NCBI GenBank assembly: GCA_964016985.1
Contig: OZ024830.1
Span: forward strand, 63,132,550 to 63,196,549
Length of the DNA stretch: 64,000 bases
Source of the DNA: Anodontia alba
Taxonomy: Eukaryota > Mollusca > Bivalvia > Lucinida > Lucinidae
Direction: 5' to 3'
Below, in pieces: positions 13,501-28,500 of the stretch; the stretch's first letter is position 1; each line of letters opens with the position of its first letter. A model generated the notes under the pieces. It ran no database searches. It worked only from the letters and a program-made list of their open reading frames with translations, and was not told the origin of the DNA. The position numbers and the translations under genes are program-made.

Positions 13501-16500
13501 TCATCATTAATTCCTACAGTTTAATGAAGTAATAAATGGCATATTATCTTGTTTCTAGTTATTTTCGGTACTTATCAAATAATATGCAAACTATTTTTGT
13601 TGCCTAGTACTATTGAATCCTTGGTAGTGAGTTGTTCCGCTTAGCTATGGAATGCCGTTATCTTAATATATTTTGTTCATTGTTTTGTCATCGGAAGGGC
13701 CATGTGATAAACAGAATCTTACATTCCTGGTCATTTAATATGAAATTTATGAAAATTGTTGGGTCATTTCGGTATTTTGCTCGCCAAGGCTCACAACATA
13801 CCCTGAAATTACCCAAACTCATTTCATAAATTTCATATTAAATGACCACTTATGTAAGATCCTCTATATTCTTAATCTGAGTTCCATCTAGTAAGACATA
13901 GTAACATGTAGCATACGAATGCAGCCAAAACAACCAATAAATAGATTTAAAATAATAGAATACTTTTGCAAACTTATCAGTTCTATTTAACAAAGTTGTG
14001 TTTCTAATTTAGCTAAAAAGTATTTTTTATTTAATAATTAATAACGTTTCAGTTATACCCGTTAATATGCACTAATTAATATTTTTTTTTTAAATATGTG
14101 AATCTTAAATTGATAAAATGTCTCTTTTCTCAAGGTGATGCGGTGGACTTCATAGGGGCACTCAGATTAAAGAGACGCAGCATCCCTGCCTACACAAAGA
14201 CAATGAGTCTTCGCACACGGCAGATGAAATGCAGCTGAAGGTCGGCGTACTGGAATTGTGACAATTGAGCCACCTACTTTACTCTCCGGGCCTTACTTTC
14301 AGTTATACCTGTTAATATGCACTAATTAATATATTTTTTTTTAAATATGTGAATCTTAAATTGATAAAATGTCTCTTTTCTCAAGGTGCTGTGGTGGGAC
14401 TTGATGGGGGCGCTCAGATCAAAGAGACCCAGCATCCCTGTTTACACAAAGACAACGAGTCTTCGCACACGGCAGCTGAAATGCAGCTGAAGGTCCGCGT
14501 ACTGGGACTGTGACAACCTTACTCCCTGAACCTGGCCCCTTTGAACTTCGCATTTTTCCCCAGCTTCAAACTACAGATGAAGGAACAAAAATTTTATGAT
14601 TTGTTACAACTTCAGAGAGAAACAAATAAAATCATCGAAGGGTATTCTCTGTCATGGTATTTGGACGTTATTAAAGCACAGTGGCCTGAACAACATCAAT
14701 GATGCATATTCCATTCTGGGGTATACTTTGAGGAAAAGTAAAACATACTTTACGTCAATGAACATCAACGACGTCAGTGACGTCGGAACGTGAACTGCGC
14801 CGTGTGGTGCTCACGCTTAGATGGCACATTATCTTTATGTACAAGACGTTATTTGGTGTAATTTTTGGAATACTTACGCACAAAAGACTGTGGTTTACTG
14901 TGAAACATGTTTTATTTCTCTGCGATAATGGATGTTAAAGTTATAAAACCAGTCTAGGAATTTACTGAACAACCCTTGTATCAATAACTACACTTTTCCA
15001 CCCATCCAGCAGCTTTTACATACATCAATAGGTAGTAAAGTGAACTTGCATGACAGTCCCTTTTATGATTATCTAAAGAGCTATTTTATTCTGCCTTTCT
15101 ACAACAGACAGCACCCTTCCCAGTAATAGCCAGTTATATGCATAACTAGTGCTAGGTTGTTCAAGAGAAGTAGCACTATATTGCAAACTAGTTGGAACAT
15201 TTCTCAAACATATCAAAATTCAGAATTTTACAAATATGAAAGGGAACAGATACATTTTCAGAGGATGTAACTTTTGTCAAATTCTTTTGCTTCCTTTCTG
15301 AAATGGAGTCTACTCTAAAAGGAACAAACTTTCTCCCAAGGGAAGCAAATTCTTTCCTTTCAGAGTGGACCTCTTTCAGAAGGGGCTTTGTGCGAAGGAA
15401 TGCAAATAGGAAGATACAGAAGTTGTCAGGCATTTAAAAGATGGCTGTAAATCTAACAACTAGATCAAGTCCCCTTAAGTGATAACTTACCATGAGGGTT
15501 ATCAATGGCAAGGATATGTACGGTGTGTACTGCAGTTCTCTCCCTGTCAAGTTTGTTGTTAATGGTAACCTGGCCAGTCTGATCAATAGCAAACTGGTTC
15601 AGAGGATCTGACTTCTGTTCTATATGATACCTAGAAAAACAACAAAGTTCACATCTATACTGAGATGGCATTAATCATACCTCAAGATAAGTGTGAGTAT
15701 CCATATATTTTTCTAATTCCTCCATGGAAACATATATTGTGAGTACTCATTAGAAATGCTTAACCGAGGAATAAAAAGCACAAAAAAGGGAAAGGTCTGT
15801 AATCTTTACCATTTGGTAGCAATGCTAACCACATATCAACAACTTCAAAGGACTCAGGAATATAAGCAAAGCAGAAAATGTTAACACAAAACTTGGATGT
15901 AAATTTTAACAGGAAAGTATTTCTTAAGAGAGAGGTATCAATGGACTGACAAAACCTCTAAACCACCATGTCATATTTATATGGAGTAGGAGGAGGCATA
16001 TAGTTAAGTAGAAATAAAAATGTTAAACTATAATACCCCGCCATTATCGTGTCGTGAGCAGATAACTCTGTCAAACATTGACGAATATTGCCCATAAGCA
16101 ATCCCAAACCAGATTTCCTTCATACCAATGCATGTACCAAGTTTAGCTAAAATTCCTTGACATTTACTCAAGTTTTCGTCCGGAAAACGAAAATATGGGC
16201 CTGTCTTGGGCAGATAACTCCGTCAAAATCTGACGAAATTTGCCCATTAGCAATCTCAAACCAGATATCCACAATATCAATGCACATACCAAGTTTGATG
16301 AAAATCCATTCATGTTTACTCAAGTTATCATCCGGAAATGAAAAACAGATGGATGGACAGACGGATGGAACGGAGGGACAGACGAACGTACTTACAGGAT
16401 GGATGTTGTGAGGTTATCCCTTTGATCTTTCTTTGATCTTTTTAACCCCACAACACCAATTTTTTAACCCCACAATGCAAATTTAATCCCACAACTAGTG

Positions 16501-19500
16501 TGACCTTGAAAATAGGGTCATTGTCACCAAAACCTAATCAGTTCTTGTCCGTCTCAACAATATAGCTTTACAAGGTTGGTCAAAATCCATCCATTCTTTC
16601 TGGAGATAGGGTGCAGAAAAGCTATTTTTCAACAATCTAAGCCCTCCTGTGACCTTGAAAATGGGTTTAAGGTCCCCAAAACCTAATCAGTTCTTTTCCA
16701 TGTCCCAGCAATATAGATGTACAAGTTTAGTCAAAATCCATCCATTCATTCTGGAGATAGGGTACAGACAAGCCATTTTCCAACAATCTGAGCCCCTTGC
16801 CCACCCCCCACCCCCCACCCCCGTGACCTTGAAAATGGGGTCAGAATCACTAAAATCAAATCAGTTCTTGTCCCTGTCTCAATGATATAGCTGTACAAGT
16901 TTGGTCAAATTCCATCCATTTGTTCTGGAGATAGGATACAGAAAAGCCCTTTTCTAACAATCTGAACCCTCCTGTGACCTTGAAAATGGGTCAAGGTCAC
17001 CAAAATCTAATCAGTCCTTTTTCATGTCACAACAATATAGTTGTGCAAGTTTGGTCAAAATCCATCAATTTCTTCGTGAGATAGGGTGCAGACAAGCCAT
17101 TTTCCAACAATATAAGCCCCTGTGTGACCTTGAAAATGGAGTCAAGGTCACCAAAATCTAATCAGTTCTTTTCCCTCTCACAACAGTATAGATGTACAAG
17201 TTTAGTCAAAATCCATCCATTCATTCTGGAGATAGGGAGCAGACAAGCCATTTACCAACAATCTGAGCCCTCCTGTGACCTTGAAAATAGGGTCAAAGTC
17301 ACCAAAATCTAATCAGTTCTTTTCCATTGCTCAACAATATAGATGTACTAGTTTGGTAAAAATCCATCCATTCATTCTGGAGACAGGGTGCAGACAAGAC
17401 ATTTTCCAACCATCTAAGCCAGCATGTGACCTTGAAAATGGGGTCAAGGTCACCAAATCTAATCAGTTCATTTACATGTCCCAGCAATCTAGATGTGCAG
17501 GTATAGTTAAAATCCATTTGTTCCTTCAGGAGATAGGGTGCAGACAAGCAATTTTCCAGCCTTTTCCAACAATCTAAGTCCTGTGACCTTGAAAATGGGA
17601 TCAAGGTCATCGAACTCTAATCAGCATTTTTCTCCCACCCAATGATAAATTTGTGCAAGTTTGGCCAAAATCCATCCATTCATTAAGGAGATAGAGTGCA
17701 GACAAGAGGCTTTGCCGACAAGGACGCCGATGCGGATGCCGACGCCAACGGGATCCACACTAAAAACAATATGTACTCCCCTATGGTGGGGGACATAATG
17801 ACTGAACAAACAGACATGAACCTCATAATGTGAAATTCTACAGAAATGCTAACCTCAAAATGTACCTGGCATCTGCCAGGATGATTGATGGATGCACAGA
17901 CGGATGGATGGACAGACACACGGACATCGATGTGAAACCATAGTACCCCGCCACTATCATGTGGCAGGGTATAAAAAAGATGATAGTAACTTCTAATCAG
18001 CTAAAGCTCCTTATTAGCAACATTCTTGTTCTTGGGAAAAGAATGCTATGTTATCAACAGATCAACAGATAAATCAATGTGATAATTCCTATAAACTGCC
18101 TCAAAAACATTTGTAGGTTATGAAAATACATACATTTCAAGTTGTGTAAAAGTATTAAATGAAATGTAGGCTTTACCCTTAAAGCACTACCGGTAATCAC
18201 AACTGCAGCAGATGACATTTTGAGTTTTTCTTTATTTTTCAAAGAAAATAAGGTTTGGAATTTCATGTGAATTTCCAAACAAATGATTCACCTGAAATTC
18301 AGTCTTATTTTCTCTGAAAAATAATAAAAAAAAATATAGAATGTCATCTGCTATAATCTTTCTTAGTGTGTTAACCCTTGTCATGCTGAACCCGGTTATA
18401 CCCTACCGTTGCAAACAGTGTAATCCAGATCAGTTGGCTTCTGAAGAAGCCAACTGACCTGGATCCGCACTGTTTGTCATTCAGTATGTGAATTTACGTC
18501 AACAACCTGAACTAAGTAACCTGATTGGCTGACAATTAGAAATGGGTGTGGCATATTGATTTATTCAGCATGACAAGAGTTAATGACTTTCTAAACTCTT
18601 TCAACCCTGCAGACCAAAACATAAACCTTTGCAAACAGTGTAGAACCTAATGAGATGGCTCACCATGAGCCATCTCATCAGGTTCTACATTGTTTGCCAT
18701 TTGTTATGGAATTTTGAATGACATCCCCATCTGCAAAAATGGATATGTTCCAAATCAAAAGACAGAAGAGTCTACTTTAGAATTTGTTTTGTGTTGAGGT
18801 TTTACGGCCTAGTCAACCCAATGGGGTTATGTCGGGTGCGGTCAGTTTACCTAACCACACGTTTACTGGGCAGGCTTAGTGCTCTAAGTGGTTAACCAGT
18901 ATGTTTGTGCACATTCTTTCGCCAGAAAGAATGTGCATAATACTGGTTAACTGCTTAGAGCACTAAGCCTGCCCAGTAAACTTCAGAAACTCAGAGGTGA
19001 AAGGATTAACCAAAAGAAGTTTTTAAATAACTGGGATGCATATAAAATTATTCATTCTGAGAGAAGGTGGAAAGCAATACATACGTGAAACTGCCATAAG
19101 CTGGATTAACATCTCTATCTGTAGCACTGAATTTTGCCACAGGGGTCCCAATGTCATCAGCTTCTGAAACTTTGGCTGGTATGGTAGATTTCTCAAATAT
19201 CGGAACCTCATCATTGTAGTCAGTGACAGTAATATAGATATATGTCTGTGCATGATTCTCTCTATTGATACCAGGATTGCTGTCACTAGCATTCACTGTC
19301 ACGTTGAAACTTCGTTGTAAGTCAACCAGGTCATCATAATCTACAGCCTGCCAAGAGAAAGAAATGATTTAAGGCAGCAGGAATGAGAAACCATACACTC
19401 ACTGAGAGACTGACATACTTACCCCTTTAACCTGCTGTATTCATGAAGCAGCCAACTCACTCAGTATCAAGCAAAATATAGCAGATAACAGTCTATTTTT

Positions 19501-22500
19501 TTTTTTTTTTTTTTTCCATTTTTGGAGAAATTGACAGCTCATTGGAATCATCTGCTAGGTGATGGTGGAGGACGGTGTCAGGGGAGGGAAACAGTACCTT
19601 ATAAGAACTTTTTCATGAATTTCAATAGCAGAATTAGGAAATTTTACCCAAATATAGGGTCAGGTTACTAATGCAGTTGGAACAGATGTATTCATAACAA
19701 AAATAATGGGGCATTAAATGTCCACTGCAATATCTTTAATGCATTTTGCTGAAACTTTATTTTCCATCATTTTGTAGGCAAATTTAAAATTGCTACTGTC
19801 AGACTGTACTTTTTTATGGGCAACACACATGAAATTTTGAGACCCTAGCATACATGCTTCTGTAGTTATGAAACTTTCTCTAAGTGGGAACTATGCCAAA
19901 GTTAAAAAAAAAAAAATAAATAAATAAAAAAGGCCAACAATGGACAGATTTTTTTTTTAAAAAAGGAGTCTGTCAGGTAACCTACTCATTGGCCCGAAAC
20001 AGTATATCAAATATCAAAATCAAAACTCAAATATTTTTTTCAGAAGTAATAATAAGACTGCATTATAATCATATGGGAAAATGCCAAAGCTAAATAAGGA
20101 GCATAACTTAGTAAAAAACTGATAGATTTTATTTACCCAAAAATTGATCAGACAATTTGCAGACTGGCACCAATACTACCCCAAATATCAAATCCTCAAA
20201 TATTATTTTAGAAATCATGATAACATGACTGCATTTAATTTGTGTAAGCTGAAAAAGGGGTATAGCTTGTCAAAAATTAAAAGATTTTACCAAAAAAGCT
20301 AATCAGGCAATCTATATAATGGTCCAAAACATAATAAAATATCAAACTGGATCCAGGTCTAATACTTTTTTCTAAAATCGTGATAGGACTTCACCATGTT
20401 TCATGGGAAAATTGTCAAAGTCAAAACAGGGCATAACTCTGTCAAAAATTGACAGACTTTATCCAAAAGTAGATCAAGTGATTTATACATCAACCCCAAA
20501 CATCACAGTCCTAGCTCAAACACTTTTTTTCTGAAACAAGAGGGCATAAAATTTTTTGAAAAAAAAAAAGGCCATAACTCTTCAAGTACAAGCCCAATAG
20601 AAAAGAAAAGCAATAGAAATCAGCTAATATTTCATAGACATTTTGAGAGCAGTAAGGACAGACATAGTGGATACAATATGCTTGGTCAAATTCTTTTAGT
20701 TGAGGGCATAACAAGGCTCATTTGAGAGGATGTGACACTGATGCCAAGGCACTGATCATTGAGGTACTTGTAATGAGTACCAACAATATATGCTTTCCTG
20801 GAGAAATCAGGAAACTCTTGATATGAATATTTCTCTGATCTAGAGCTATGTATAGGTCCTGTTCAGAAGGTATTCAGAGGACAAGGTTTTTAGTATTTTG
20901 CACAAAGTGCAAAAAGGCACTCAGTGAAATCCCCTCATTGTACATAAGATTTTTTTTACTGCATATCTGCCATAGGATTAGATAAGGGTGGGTATCCGAT
21001 AAATATTTTTCTTAATTCTCCACAAAAACATATGTTGTGGGTACTCATTAGAAGCACCTCAGTGAGGCGCTTCTAATGAGTACCCAAAACATATGTTTTC
21101 GTGAAGAAATAAGAAAAATGTCAATACTTTTGAATTGAAAAGAACGCCTTAACTAGTGTTATGAATTATTATTATCAACAATAACATTAACAAATACATT
21201 ACCCCATTTTAGTCAGCGAACCCATAAAATGTAACTGGCAAATAATGCAGGCCCAGAGCAGACTCTGCAGAATGCAGTGACTGATCAGGATCTACACTGT
21301 TTGAATTAAATACAGGAATTTCTATTAAACATACAGTAGTAATAATAAAATCTAACCAGACAGCCCGCTACTGGAAAGAGACCAATCCAAAGAGTTGTAG
21401 AAGAAGTTGTTTAGTTGTTTTGATCTGCAGTTGTGTTTTTCTCTTCCTAGATGAAACATGAAAATAGCATACCGAAAAGACAGTAAGTATTCCTTCATTT
21501 GTTGCTCTCTCTGTATTCATTTGGAAATATTTTTTATCCTCTGGATTAGCTAATCTGTAAGTGAGATCTGCATTTATTCCAATGTCTCTATCATAAGCCC
21601 GTATTCTACCAATTGGTCCTCTGTCCTGTTCCTCTGGTAGGATGAACTGAAAAAATCATTAAAAAAATAGTACAGAATATTACCTTTTACTAACTTCATA
21701 TGAAAAATACTGCTAATGGGTAAAAGCTCCCTACCCACTCAAACATTTGTACATTTAGGGGGACTAGATATACCTGGTAGATTTTCTGCTGTTTTGTACA
21801 AGGAAGATAAATTTTGTGACTTCCTGTTTGCTTCCCTGTACAAAAAGCGCCAAGAGGAGCAAAGTTTCCTTTCACAGTAGGCTCCATTTAGGAGGTGAGA
21901 TAAATCAATTTTAAATACAAATGTCTCCTGGAAGTGCATCAATTCCTCTAAAAGCATTGTTCAAAATACAAAACCCAGCTTTTTGCCCTCAAAACCATTG
22001 ATAATATCATAAGTTGTCACCATGTCATCACTTTTCCTTAAAATATAGGTTACAAAGCCTTATGGTTATGCACAGTGACACTGTCTCATTTGATGATGAT
22101 AAATTCCAAGTGCACATAATATTAATGTGGAACAAATTTCTAAAAGTAGGTGATAAAGATCTTTGGAACACACAGTGACTTAGAGTCATAAGAAGACTTA
22201 AGTACAACATCTAAAGTCTAAGGCACTGGGATATAGCAGACAACATTTTGAAATATTTTTCTAATCTTTCTCAGAAAATAGCTTTTTCTTTTCATGCAAA
22301 TTGTTTCCACTAAAAGATTTATTCTATTCACTTGTTTTGAAAAAAAAAATATTTTTGATTTTTCCCATAGTAAAAAATGCTGCAAATTATGTAAAAATTG
22401 AAAGGGAGGTTTCAACAAAGTCCACTTGTAAAAAAGTTTTTTGTTTTTTAAATCTTCACAATGTTGTTCTGAAATATCAACAATTAAAAATCAGTGGAGA

Positions 22501-25500
22501 AAAGCAAAAAACAGAAGAGAAAACATTTTGTATAACAAAATAAAATGCCTACTGAAAGACATTTTTCCAAGTGACATCAAATAGAGAGTAATTTCAAAAT
22601 TTTATACAGATTTTCAACTTAGTTTTCAGGGGACTGGATAAATTTGGTAAAGCTTTTATGACTTCCTGTTTGCTCTTCTATACATGGATTCTTTTTTCTG
22701 AAAGGGGTCTACTCTTAAAGGAAAGAATTTGCTTCCAAGGGGTAATAAGTGTATTAACAGCCCTTAAGCCAATGTATGACTCATTTGAACAGAACAAAGG
22801 AAACTCAAAGTATTGCACGGACACCAATTTTCAGGGGTAATAACTCAAGCAGAATGAATACACATTCAAGGGAGGCAACTATTTTATTTTTTTTGTGGGG
22901 GGTCCCACCCGAAAAGGGTTCTGCTCTAAAAGGAAAGAATATTTTAGAGTAGATCCCTTTTCAGAATGAGCATGGCATTAGCAAAAGCAGACAGAGTATC
23001 ATAATAAAAGTGTCTCTCTTGTAAAAATGGTGGAAATTGTACCAAATTTATCTGGTTCCTTAAATATTAATCATGGGCCATAACTTAAGAGAGTATCAAT
23101 GCATAGTTTCAAATGAAACCTGGATTCTGTGGCTAGTAAGCCACCACACAAATTTAGTATGAACTGAATAAAAGATAACTGTAGATACAAAAATAAAAGG
23201 AAAACTATACAACTGTAGTGCCAAATACGGCACTTTTTTCATCCAAAAGGTATTGATATTTTTTCGTATTTCTTCACAAAAACATATGGTGTGGGTATTC
23301 ATTAGAAGCACCTTAGCAAGGCACTTCTAATCAGTACCACAATATAAGTTTTTGTGGAGAAATAAGAAAACTATTAACCCTAAATATTTACCTGGTATTT
23401 CCTTTTATCTGGCGCTATGACAACTTTTTGGCATATTTCTTATGCCAGGATCTAGAGGTATCTCCTTTGAGCCCTATAAATAATGCAATTCAAAAAACTA
23501 TCAGGATAAAGAAATGTATTTCCTACCTCATAGGTTGTATTGAAATATGGAACATTATCATTGTCGTCAAGCACCATGATGGTCACAGTTCCAGTTCCAA
23601 CCAAACTTGGAGTTCCTCTGTCTGTAGCTTCCAATATAATGTAGTATGTGTCTAGAGCTTCTCGATCAAGACTTGCAGTTGTTTTGATCTGTCCATCTTG
23701 AAGAATAAAATCAGACTGTGGTCCCTGCGACACCAGTCTAAGATCATACTCAGCATTTACACCTGCATCATAGTCCTCCACAGACACATCACCAACCAAA
23801 GTACCTGTACAGAAAAACACTCATGAGATTACCATATTTACCCTAAGTATTTGGATACAAGTATGGGAGAAGTGTCAAGTATTCAGGCAAAATGTGGGAG
23901 AAGTGTCAAGTATTCAGACACAAGTATGGGAGCAGAGTCAAGTATTCAGACACAAGTATTGGAGCAGTTACAAGTATTCAGACACAAGTATGCAAGTAAA
24001 GTCAAGTATACAGACATAAGTATGGGAGTAGTCAAGTACTTAGACAGAAGTATTGGAGTAGAGTCAAGTACTCAGTCACAAGTATGGAAGTACTCAAGTA
24101 TTCAGACACTAGTATGGGAGTATAATCAAGTACTCAGTCACAAGTATGGGAGTAGTGTCAAGTATTCAGATACAAAAATGGGAAGAGAATCAAGTATAAA
24201 GACGCAAGTATGGGAGTAGGCAAGTATTCAGACACAAGTAGAGGAGTAGAGTCTACTCAGCCTCAAGTATGGAACAGTGTCAAGTGTTCAGACACAAGTA
24301 TGGGAGTAGTGTCAAGTATTAAAACATAAGTATATGAGTAGTGTAAAGTATTTAGACACAAGTATGGCAGTAGTGTCAAGTACTAAGCCACAAGTATGGG
24401 AGTAGTGTCAAGTATTCAGACATAAGTATGGGTATAGTGTTAAGTATTCAGACAAAAGTAAGCAAATAGTGCCAAGTATTCAGACACATGTATGTGAGTA
24501 ATCTCAAGTAATCAGAATTAAGTAAGGGAGAAGTCAAGTATTTAGACACAAGTATGGGAGAAGTGTCAAGTATTCAGACAAAAGTGTGGGAGTAGTCAAA
24601 TATTGGGACACAAATATGGGTGTAAAGTATTCAGACAAAAATATGGGAAAAGTGTCGAGTATTCAGACATAAGTATAGGAGTAGTCATGTATACAGACAC
24701 ACAAATGGGAGTAGTCAAGTATTCAGACACAAGTATGGGATTAGAGTTAAGTATTCAGGCACAAGAATGGGAGTAGAGACAACAGACACAAGTATAGGAG
24801 TAAGCAAGTTCAAATACAAGTATGGGAGTAGAGTCAAGTACTCAGCCTAAAATATGAGAGTGGTGTCAAGTATTCAGACACAAGAATGGGAGTAGTGTCA
24901 TATTCAATCATAAGTATTAGTGTCCAGTATTCAGACACAAGTTGGGAAAAATATCAAGTAAACAGACACAAGTGCTAGAGAAGTGTCAAGTATTCAGACA
25001 TCAGAATGGTAGTAGTGTCAATTATTTAGACACAATTATGGGAGTGGAATCAAGTATTCAAACACAAGTATGGGAATTGTATCAAGTATTCTGACACAAG
25101 AATGGAATAATTGTCAAGTATTCAGAAACAAGTATGGGAGAAGGTCAATTGTTCAGACAAAAATATTGGGGTACTGTCAAATATTCAGATACAAGTATGG
25201 GAGTAGTAGCAAGTATTCGAACACAGGTATGGAAATAGAGTCAAGTATTCAGATACATGGGAGTAGTGTCAAGTATTCAGACACATGTATGGAAGTAGTT
25301 TCAAATATTCAAACACAAGTATTGGAGTTGTGTCCAATATTCAGACACAAGTATAGAAAGAGAGTCATGTACTCAGACATAAGTATGGGAGTAATGTTAT
25401 TTCTTCATACACAATTATAAGAGTCATGTCAAGTATTCAAACACAAGTATGGGAGTAGTGTCAAGTATTCAGACACAGGCATGGAAATAGTCAAGTATTC

Positions 25501-28500
25501 AGACACAAGTATGGGAGTAGTGTCAAGGAATCAGACATAATTATGGGAGTAGTGTCAAGTATTCAGACACAGGTATGGAAATAGTCAAGTAATCTGACAC
25601 AAGTATGGAAGTAGTGTCAAATATTCAGACACAAGTATGGGAGTAGTGCCAAGTATTCAGACACAGGTATGGAAATAGTCAAGTATTCAGACACAAGTAT
25701 GGGAGTAGTGTCAGGTATTCAGACACAAGTATGGGAGGTATCAAGTAACCTTGACACTACTCTCATTTTTGTCCTACATTGAACAGATCCTTTTTTCTAC
25801 CTGCTAATATGTTAACTGCTGATTGAGTGGCAAATAACGTTGACCCCAATCATGTGCCACAGAGTGTGGCATCTGATCTTGGTCTACAATGTTTGCTCAG
25901 CACTATCTGTCTGAAAAAAAAAGGTAAGAGAAAAGTCCAGGGAGTGCCACAATCACAAACCGCAGCCCGTCCCAGACACCAAGAGGAAGAGGAAACCGAC
26001 AAATCCAAACAAGCACAAATCGATCAAATGTACGAAAAGCACTAAGATTAGCTCTCTCTTCCCCAAGGGAGGTAACTGCAATGCTAAAAGGACTGAAAAA
26101 CACAAGAACAAAATGGCACAAGGTAAGACATATTTACAATACATATGACAGGCACATAAAACTGTCATCATTAAAAGAACCATATTTATGCTAAGTACTG
26201 AAACACCATAACTCCTTACCAAACTTGTCCTAAAATTTGAACAAGATCATTTCATTAACTGCTGATGGTCTAACTGCTCAATGAGTGGCAAAGAATATAT
26301 ACCCTGATCAGAAACACTGAACAAACTTTTGGATCAGTTTCTAGCACTGAGGTTGCTGGTGACCCTTGCCTGTCCAATTATTTAGATAAAAAGAAAGAAT
26401 TTGCTCCCAAGTCTTTCCTTTAGAGAAAACCCTTTTTCAGAAAAGAGATAAAACATTTTGACAAGAGTTGGCTCCTGTGAAAATGTATCAATTCCCCTTA
26501 AGCCTAATCAAAGTCATCTCATTTGTCATAAATCTTGGATGTAATTACATCATAAGATATTGATAATTTAAATCAAGGAATGGAGCTTTGGCATAGGATG
26601 AATTTGCTTTATTTAGTTTAGTTAAGTTCATCAGGATAAATTTTATCAGTCATTTGTTTAATATTATCAATATTAGGCAAGTATATGTCTAAATATCTAG
26701 GAGATGAATTGAATACCACAATAACAGTGGTTTGGTTTACAAGAAAGAGAGACAGCATGAAAATCTCTCTCTCTTTACAGGACCATAAAGAGGTGCAAAA
26801 TCAGTCTCCATCAGAATTCCCACATTTTGACTAAATGGGCCTCATCAAGGGAAAAAGTGACTTTGAGCATGTGCAAAATGTGTAGATTCACATCCTCCTG
26901 CACAGCCCAAAGTCTAATCAAGGCATTTGGTCTCCAATGAAACATTCTATAGTAGCCATTGATGCTATGTGCGGACAGCAATGGCCCTGATCAGACTGCA
27001 CTGATGCACAGGCTGACCTGGGCCTTCGCTGTCTAAACATGGCCAAAGACACGTTTACCCATGGCGCAGCCCAAATAATCAAGCACCAACTCTATATATA
27101 AAACTAAGAGTTTCACAAAATTTTTGACAATATCATAAAGTATGATCTTTCTGATCCTCTGAAGTGGACGTAAGTTTTTCATTACAAGCTAAACGAAGGG
27201 TACTTATCTGTTTGAAAGCTCCTTCAATTAGATCAAGAAGGTTCTTCAATCAGTTTGTGTAGTAAGGTAGTGTATAGTGTAGAAAACTCATATGTAGACA
27301 AACTGGATGCTTGAGAATATCTCAGTCTAAGTTATTCAGAAATGCTCTACTGTTTTTAACTGACTAAAATATACCTGGCAAATATTTGTAATCAGTCACC
27401 TATACTATCTTATTTATTTCTAAAATAGCAATGAAAGTGAAATGGTTTTATCATTCTTATATTTTCAGATGTATCAGCATAAAACTAGAAATGTGTCAGT
27501 ATGACACAGATGCCCCCGCCGAGGGCCATCCACAACCACATGCAGGCATTTTGCAAAAGTTGTTGAAAAAAGGGCCATAACTCTCATAATAATTGGCAGA
27601 GTTTACCCTAAATCAAATTAGACCATATTTTATGATTATATACCTGTGTATAAAATATGAATCCAACATACAAATCAATCTTTTTTTATAAAAAATATTG
27701 GAAGGAAAACATCTTCTGAAAGTGAAAAAGGGCCATAACTCCCATAATTACCCTAATTGGAACTTGACCTCTATTTTATGATGATAGAGCTGTGTGTTAA
27801 ATATGAATTCAATACACTAATGTTTTCAAAAGATATCAAACTGAAATCATTTTTCTACGTTGAAAAAGGGCCATAACTCCAAAAATAATTGGTGGATTTT
27901 ACCCTAAATCAAACTTGACCTATATTTTATAATTATATACTTGTATATAAAATATGAATCCAATTCACTAATCTTTTCAAATTATGGAACGGAAACCATT
28001 TTCCAAAGTTGAAAAAGGGCCATAACTCCCAAAATAATTGGTGGATTTTATCTTAAATCATAACTTGACCTACATTTTATGATTATATACCTGTGTATAA
28101 AATTTGAATCCAATACACTAATCTTTTCAATACACTAATCTTTTCAAAAGATGTTGAACGGAAACCATTTTTCAACTAGTTTTTAATATTGATAAAGGGC
28201 CGTAACTCCAAAAATAATTGGTGCATTTTACCCTAAATCGAACTTGACCTATATTTTATAATTATATGCTTGTGTATAAAATATGAATCCAATATACTAA
28301 TCTTTTCAAAAGTTATGGAGCGGAAACCATTTTTCAAAGTTGAAAAAGTACCATAACTCCCAAAAAAAATAGGTGGATTTTACTCTAAATCGAACCTGAC
28401 CTACATTTTCTGATTATATACCTGTGTATAAAATTTCAATCCAATACACCAATTTTTTCAAAAGATATCGAACGGAAACCATTTTTCAACATTGATAAAG

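Larger units (their letters stand above)
11937..14978 (+). mobile_element. Old, expanded mariner-type element with TA target duplication
   Basis: The ends ccagggttgttcaataaatt (11937) and aatttactgaacaacccttg (ending 14978) are imperfect inverted repeats flanked by TA (11935-11936 and 14979-14980). At 3.04 kb it is more than twice the usual mariner length, because of internal insertions and a 250-bp tandem duplication (14047-14296 and 14297 to about 14520). Transposase pieces remain at both ends. Confidence 0.8.

Noticed and set aside
17299..17610. About 100-codon frames on both strands (17275-17577 +, 17299-17610 -)
   Set aside because: Both follow the period of the 155-bp pearl-like core and are shadows of the array.
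23851..25420. Arrays of short direct repeats resembling a CRISPR or a repeat protein
   Set aside because: Units are contiguous with no unique spacers, the host is eukaryotic, and frames are broken by unit-length variation. It is a minisatellite.
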